Source of the DNA: Pseudomonadaceae bacterium
GTDB lineage: Bacteria; Pseudomonadota; Gammaproteobacteria; Pseudomonadales; Azotimanducaceae
Assembly (NCBI GenBank): GCA_024743435.1
Contig: JANSWO010000003.1
Coordinates: forward strand, 186,001 to 250,000
DNA length: 64,000 bases
Direction: 5' to 3'
Translations under genes and position numbers: made by a program
Notes under the pieces: model-generated
What the model was told of the DNA's origin: nothing
Seen by the model: the letters and a program-made list of their open reading frames with translations, nothing else
The model's database searches: none
Part shown: piece by piece, positions 60,347-64,000 of the stretch
How the letters are laid out: every line of letters begins with the position of its first letter
Position numbering within the stretch: the first letter of the stretch is position 1

Positions 60347-61255
60347 CTACAGGCGCACGCCAGCATCGGCAAAGGTATCGCAGCGGCCAACGTCGCCGGT
60401 GTCGAAGCCGCGTTTGAACCACTCCATCCGTTGGGCCGAGGAGCCGTGGGTGAACGATTCCGGCTGAACCTGCCTGCCGGCGCGCTTCTGCAGTCGATCA
60501 TCGCCGATCGAGGCCGCCGCTTGCAGACCCTCCTGGATATCACCAGCTTCCAGGAGATCACGCTCGTTCTCAGCGTAGTGCGCCCAGATTCCCGCGTAGC
60601 AATCGGCCTGCAGTTCCACCAGAACCTGCAACGCGTTGGCGTCCACTTTGCTGACTCGCTGCTTGCGGCCTTGCACCGCATTCAGCACACCGGTGACGTT
60701 TTGCACGTGATGGCCGATTTCATGCCCAATGACATAGGCCTGGGCGAAGTCGCCGGGCGCACCGAGTTTGGTCAGCTCATTGAAGAAGCCGAGGTCGAGA
60801 AAGACGCGTTGATCGGGCGGGCAGTAAAACGGTCCGGTCGCCGCAGTGTTGTAGCCGCAGCTGGAGTTCACGGCATCGGTGAACAGGCGCAGCTTGGGCT
60901 CCGGGTAACTCTGCCCGGCGGCCTGAAAAATCCGGTTCCAGGTGGTTTCTGTGTCCGCCAGGATGACCGACATGAAAGCGGCGGCATCGTCATCTCCACC
61001 AGTGCCGCTCGGTACCTGAGCAGGGCCCGATTGAGGCATGCTCACCTGGCCTGCACCGCCACCCATGAGCATATTGAGGATCATGCTGGGGTCGCCGCCC
61101 ATCAGCACAACCACGATGACAGCCACGATGCCGATACCGCTCAAGCCGCCGCCGAGCTTGATGCCTTTGCCGCCCATGCGCGAACCGCGTGATGCTCGCT
61201 GGCCACGTGCGTCCTCTACGTTAGTGCTGCGCCGTCTGCCGCGCCAATCGACCAT
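60347..61255 (-). CDS. Neutral zinc metallopeptidase, YpfJ-like
   Basis: This 302-residue protein has a basic N-terminus, a single transmembrane helix (about residues 38-55), a low-complexity glycine/methionine-rich linker, and a domain with the zinc signature VIGHEIGHHVQN and a downstream ELQADCYAGIWA. These match the YpfJ/putative neutral zinc metallopeptidase family, probably periplasmic. An AGG-type site lies upstream. Its substrates are unknown. Confidence 0.9.
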   Translation of the reverse strand: MVDWRGRRRSTNVEDARGQRASRGSRMGGKGIKLGGGLSGIGIVAVIVVVLMGGDPSMILNMLMGGGAGQVSMPQSGPAQVPSGTGGDDDAAAFMSVILADTETTWNRIFQAAGQSYPEPKLRLFTDAVNSSCGYNTAATGPFYCPPDQRVFLDLGFFNELTKLGAPGDFAQAYVIGHEIGHHVQNVTGVLNAVQGRKQRVSKVDANALQVLVELQADCYAGIWAHYAENERDLLEAGDIQEGLQAAASIGDDRLQKRAGRQVQPESFTHGSSAQRMEWFKRGFDTGDVGRCDTFADAGVRL

Positions 61256-61424
61256 GTCGTTACCTGCTTCTGCTCGTTACCCATCGCGAATGCGGAGTTT
61301 CCTGATCAGCGGTTGACCATACCGCGCGCGTCGCGGGTCGTCAGCTGCCGTTTTTTCAGCATTGTAAAACGTGCTGGCACGGGGTTACGGTCACAGCTGA
61401 AGAACACGCTAAGGGAGAGACGAT

Positions 61425-62660
61425 ATGGCGATGAACGTACAACCGGTGGCGGCGCTCAGCGACGAAGTGAATGAGTTGCGCCTGCGGACGGCACAGGTCA
61501 TAAACGATGACGTTTTGCCGCTTGAACCGACGCTGTGGAACAGTGAGGACGAGGCAGCAAAAGCGGCTGCCAAGGAAGCTCGGCTGGACATACAGAGTAA
61601 GGTGAAGAAGCTTGGGCTGTGGGCGCCGCACCTGCCGGAAGAATTTGGTGGGATGGGGCTGTCGTTCATGCAGCACGCCTACATGAACGAGGTGTTGTCG
61701 TACTCGCCCGGTGCGGCCGCTCTCTTTGGCGTTGTCGCCCCCAACTCGGGTAACCAGAAGATCCTGGTTAAGTACGGGACACCGGAACAGCACGAGCAGT
61801 GGTTGAAGCCGCTGACCGAAGGCAGCATGCAGTCCGGTTTCTCCATGACCGAACCGATGAACCCGGGGTCCGACCCAAGAGCGCTCACCACTCGGGCTGT
61901 TCTCGATGGCGATGAGTGGGTGATCAACGGCCATAAGTGGTTCACCTCAAATGGTTTTGGTGCGGACTTCTTCATTGTGATGTGCCGTACGGCAGATCCG
62001 GATGACCCGGCGGGTGGCGGCAAGATGACTCAGATCATCGTCCCAACGGATACGCCTGGAGTGAATATCGTTCGCGGCGTGCCAGTGTGGGGCAAACGCT
62101 CGAATCATTGTGAAATCGTCTACGACAACGTGCGTGTTCCGAAAGAAAATCAGCTTGGACGTACGGGTACGGGCCACCAGGCTGCTCAGGACCGGCTCGG
62201 CGCCGGCCGCGTATATCACTGCATGAATTCCGTTGGCGCTATGTGGCGGGCGTTCGATCTGATGGTCGAACGGCTGATGACTCGAGAAGTGCACGGTGGT
62301 GAGAAGCTCGAAGACAAACAGTTCATGCAGGGCTTCGTCGCCGAGAGCTACATCGATATCCAGAGCGCGCGCCTGATGACGATTAACTGCGCAGAGAAGA
62401 TGGAGACAGGTGGTGATCCGCGCACTGACATCTCCGCCATCAAGATAGCCGTGCCGGCGGCTTATCACCGGGTTGTCGATCGCGCGATTCAAGTTTGGGG
62501 TGCCGCGGGCGTTTCGGGTGATCTTCCTCTGGCTGGCATGTATCAGGGCGCTCGCACCTTGCGCCTGGCTGACGGCCCGGACGAAGTGCACAAGATATTG
62601 ATTTCGAAACTCGTGTTGCGCCGCTATCACTCGGGTGAGAGTTGGGACTTCGGTAACTGA
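61425..62660 (+). CDS. Acyl-CoA dehydrogenase family protein
   Basis: This 411-residue flavoenzyme has LGLWAPHLPEEFGGMGL, FSMTEPMNPGSDPR, VINGHKWFTSNGFGADF, YDNVRVPKENQLGRTG and IQVWGAAGVSGDLPLAG, ending with TLRLADGPDEVH. It belongs to the same ACAD10/11-like branch as the protein at 48799-50052. AAGGGAGA lies before the start. It is likely a desaturase of bulky or branched acyl-CoA. A 16-base perfect hairpin begins in its stop codon. Confidence 0.9.
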   Translation: MAMNVQPVAALSDEVNELRLRTAQVINDDVLPLEPTLWNSEDEAAKAAAKEARLDIQSKVKKLGLWAPHLPEEFGGMGLSFMQHAYMNEVLSYSPGAAALFGVVAPNSGNQKILVKYGTPEQHEQWLKPLTEGSMQSGFSMTEPMNPGSDPRALTTRAVLDGDEWVINGHKWFTSNGFGADFFIVMCRTADPDDPAGGGKMTQIIVPTDTPGVNIVRGVPVWGKRSNHCEIVYDNVRVPKENQLGRTGTGHQAAQDRLGAGRVYHCMNSVGAMWRAFDLMVERLMTREVHGGEKLEDKQFMQGFVAESYIDIQSARLMTINCAEKMETGGDPRTDISAIKIAVPAAYHRVVDRAIQVWGAAGVSGDLPLAGMYQGARTLRLADGPDEVHKILISKLVLRRYHSGESWDFGN

Positions 62661-62692
62661 TCCTATCGCGCACGGAGTGCGCGATAGGATCA
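62658..62692. terminator. Long perfect 3' hairpin overlapping the stop codon
   Basis: TGATCCTATCGCGCAC and its exact complement flank GGA, giving a 16-base stem with a three-base loop that starts in the TGA stop. It lacks a T-run, so it may stabilise the 3' end or attenuate transcription rather than act as a classical intrinsic terminator. Confidence 0.55.
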
Positions 62693-62927
62693 TCACGAGG
62701 AGCTCGATGCGCAGCATCGTGCGACGTGGTGATCTCCCCAATCCGCGGCGATCTCCGGGGTTTGGCACTTGCTTTCTACCTTGGCGCGTTGCGAAGCAAC
62801 CGACACCCGACAGGGCATTCGTGTAGCGAATGCTCGAGAGGGCGTCTCGGGACCATCCCTTTCGCGAGTTCGCTGTGCGAACCGCTGTCGGGGCAAAGCT
62901 GGTCCCGGACTCTTTCGCGACCAGCGC

Positions 62928-62985
62928 CGCTCTCATTGATTGCTTCGCAATCAACTGTCGCTCGCTGATTGCGTTGCAATCAGCG
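62928..62985. repeat. GCCGCTCTC-type palindromic repeat element, copy 4
   Basis: GCCGCTCTC is followed by TGATTGC-TTC-GCAATCA (62937-62953) and CGCTGATTGC-GTT-GCAATCAGCG (62963-62985). The stems differ from those of other copies but pairing is perfect. Confidence 0.65.
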
Positions 62986-63048
62986 TTGATCCGTCCGCCG
63001 GCGAGGCTGGCCGTCCATGGCTAGCCATCCTCGCGATGCTCGTTGGGG

Positions 63049-63066
63049 GCGCGCATCCATGCGCGC
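63049..63066. repeat. CATCCATG-centred palindrome
   Basis: GCGCGCATCCATGCGCGC matches the family arrayed at 54360-54749, again with a different but fully paired stem. Confidence 0.65.
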
Positions 63067-63246
63067 ATGTGTTTAGGCGCTGCCCGGTTGTTCGGGCACA
63101 CCCTCCCAACCCGTCTTTGCGAGGAGTGGCGAAGCCACGACGCGGCAATCTCCCCGCTACCTGTCATCGCGTCAAACCTAAGCCTCATCGCCGCCCGAAC
63201 GCGGTATCCTCGTTATCAAGATTCGTAGGCATCACCGGAGCATTCC

Positions 63247-64000
63247 ATGACAACCGCTACAAACCTGCTGGTTAATCGCAGCGATTTGCGCCAGACCCAG
63301 ATCAAGCAGACTGAAGTCCCGGCACTCGCTGACGGACAGGTTCTGTATGCGGTGGAGAGAGCGGCGCTCACGGCGAATAACGTTACCTATGCGGTTGCTG
63401 GTGATCAGATTGGCTACTGGCAATTCTTCCCCGCGGAGGAGGGCTGGGGCATCGTGCCGCTGTGGGGGTTCGCGACTGCGGTCGAGTCTCGATGCGAAGA
63501 CATACCGGTTGGTGATCGGGTGTACGGTTACTTTCCTATGGGTTCACATCTCGTGGTTGAGCCGGCAAAAGTGACTGAGCGCGGCTTCAATGACGCTTCA
63601 GCCCATCGCGCCTCATTGCCGGTGGTCTACAACGCGTATGCACGAACCGGCGGCGAACCGGAAGCGCTGAAAGCGTTGGCCGACGCTCGCTGCCTCACGT
63701 TTCCATTGTTCACCACCTCCTATCTGCTGTACGACTATCTACTCGACAACGATTGCTTTGGTGCACAGCAGATTCTGATTGGCTCAGCCTCGTCGAAAAC
63801 CGGCGGCGGTTTGGCCCGCTTGCTCAAACATGATCCGGCGATTTCGGCGCAAGTGGTTGGGCTGACGTCTCCCGGTAACGTTAGCTTTATCGAGGCGGTC
63901 GATGCCTGCGATTCGATAGTGACCTATGACAACGTTGCCGATCTCGATACGAGCCGCGCCGCCGTATTTGTCGATATGTCCGGCAATGGTCCCTTGATGG
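63247..64000 (+). CDS. DUF2855 family protein (5' part, truncated by window edge)
   Basis: The first 251 codons of a protein that continues past the right edge. Segments such as AALTANNVTYAVAGDQIGYW, PLWGFATAV, DRVYGYFPMGSHL and LIGSASSKTGGGLA match DUF2855 proteins, which resemble quinone oxidoreductase-like medium-chain reductases. GGAG lies seven bases before the ATG. Its function is unknown; an NAD(P)-dependent reductase activity is an inference. Confidence 0.8.
   Translation, partial: MTTATNLLVNRSDLRQTQIKQTEVPALADGQVLYAVERAALTANNVTYAVAGDQIGYWQFFPAEEGWGIVPLWGFATAVESRCEDIPVGDRVYGYFPMGSHLVVEPAKVTERGFNDASAHRASLPVVYNAYARTGGEPEALKALADARCLTFPLFTTSYLLYDYLLDNDCFGAQQILIGSASSKTGGGLARLLKHDPAISAQVVGLTSPGNVSFIEAVDACDSIVTYDNVADLDTSRAAVFVDMSGNGPLM

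Larger units (their letters stand above)
62693..63246. other. Intergenic region dense in palindromes
   Basis: No gene is supported. Besides the two repeat elements listed separately, it contains small three-base-loop hairpins such as CGATGC-GCA-GCATCG (62705-62719), GCATTCG/CGAATGC (62815-62833) and GGCTGGCC/GGCTAGCC (63005-63026). The promoter of the DUF2855 gene should lie near its right end. Confidence 0.5.

Noticed and set aside
60179-61192. Long rightward frame opposite the YpfJ-like gene
   Set aside because: Antisense to a protein with an intact HEIGHH zinc motif.
1-64000. Prophage, integrase, toxin-antitoxin, tRNA or rRNA genes
   Set aside because: None was recognised on either strand; repeats are short intergenic palindromes, not phage or IS ends.

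Overview
The window looks like a chromosomal segment of a moderately GC-rich gammaproteobacterium, probably a free-living, nutritionally versatile and perhaps marine heterotroph. Indications are a PBP1B-type murein synthase with a UB2H-like region, TonB-dependent receptors, a CreD-type membrane protein, a bkd-type branched-chain dehydrogenase, and many acyl-CoA and flavin enzymes. I saw no tRNA, rRNA, CRISPR, phage or transposase genes. Nearly everything is metabolic accessory material, with several families of intergenic palindromic repeats.

Layout. (1) 1-1.6 kb: the 5' part of mrcB (PBP1B), leftward. (2) 1.7-4.1 kb: a TPP riboswitch leading into a TonB-dependent receptor, so thiamine or a precursor is the likely cargo. 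(3) 4.5-15.6 kb: a catabolic block. A leftward operon (KstD-like flavoprotein, two SDRs, TetR) diverges from an Old Yellow Enzyme/dienoyl-CoA-reductase-like iron-sulfur flavoenzyme and a second fumarate-reductase-like flavoprotein. Two APH/ecdysteroid-kinase-like phosphotransferases and a Rieske oxygenase follow. An 18-bp operator-like sequence recurs at the divergent promoter and in front of the Rieske gene, suggesting one TetR regulon. (4) 15.6-22.4 kb: a gene-poor kilobase, DsbA, a glutaredoxin-like protein, an LLM oxidoreductase, a second Rieske oxygenase and an orphan LarC. (5) 22.6-31.7 kb: a one-module NRPS (C-A-PCP), two secreted DUF3604 proteins, a repeat-bounded HSL-type esterase and an HsaA-type flavin monooxygenase. 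(6) 31.7-40.6 kb: a second TonB receptor, a MarR regulator, a VOC protein, an MFS transporter, an alpha/beta hydrolase, an ABM protein, a D-tartrate-dehydratase-like enolase and a ketopantoate-reductase-like enzyme. Two tandem palindromes in the VOC/MFS intergenic region are good MarR operator candidates. (7) 40.7-45.3 kb: an SDR, DUF35, Ltp2-like thiolase and ferredoxin operon, and opposite it a PHP phosphoesterase and a MaoC pair, resembling parts of steroid or branched acyl-CoA degradation. (8) 45.3-48.5 kb: an operon of a membrane protein, HTH_34 regulator, UppS-like prenyltransferase and CreD, preceded by a perfect CTTTGCA-A-TGCAAAG palindrome. (9) 48.8-64 kb: acyl-CoA dehydrogenases, bkd E1alpha/E1beta/E2, a C-rich small RNA candidate with a strong terminator, a palindrome array, a TesB-like thioesterase, an acyl-CoA synthetase, two MBL hydrolases, a YpfJ-like metallopeptidase and the start of a DUF2855 gene.

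How it fits together. Most of the window serves oxidation of hydrophobic, ring-containing or branched carbon compounds: entry (TonB, MFS), ring attack (Rieske, KstD-like, HsaA-like, VOC), CoA activation and beta-oxidation-like chemistry (ACSL, ACAD, MaoC, Ltp2/DUF35, thioesterase) and branched-chain keto acid oxidation (bkd). Substrates cannot be named from sequence alone. All functional calls rest on reading motifs by eye; no database search was run.
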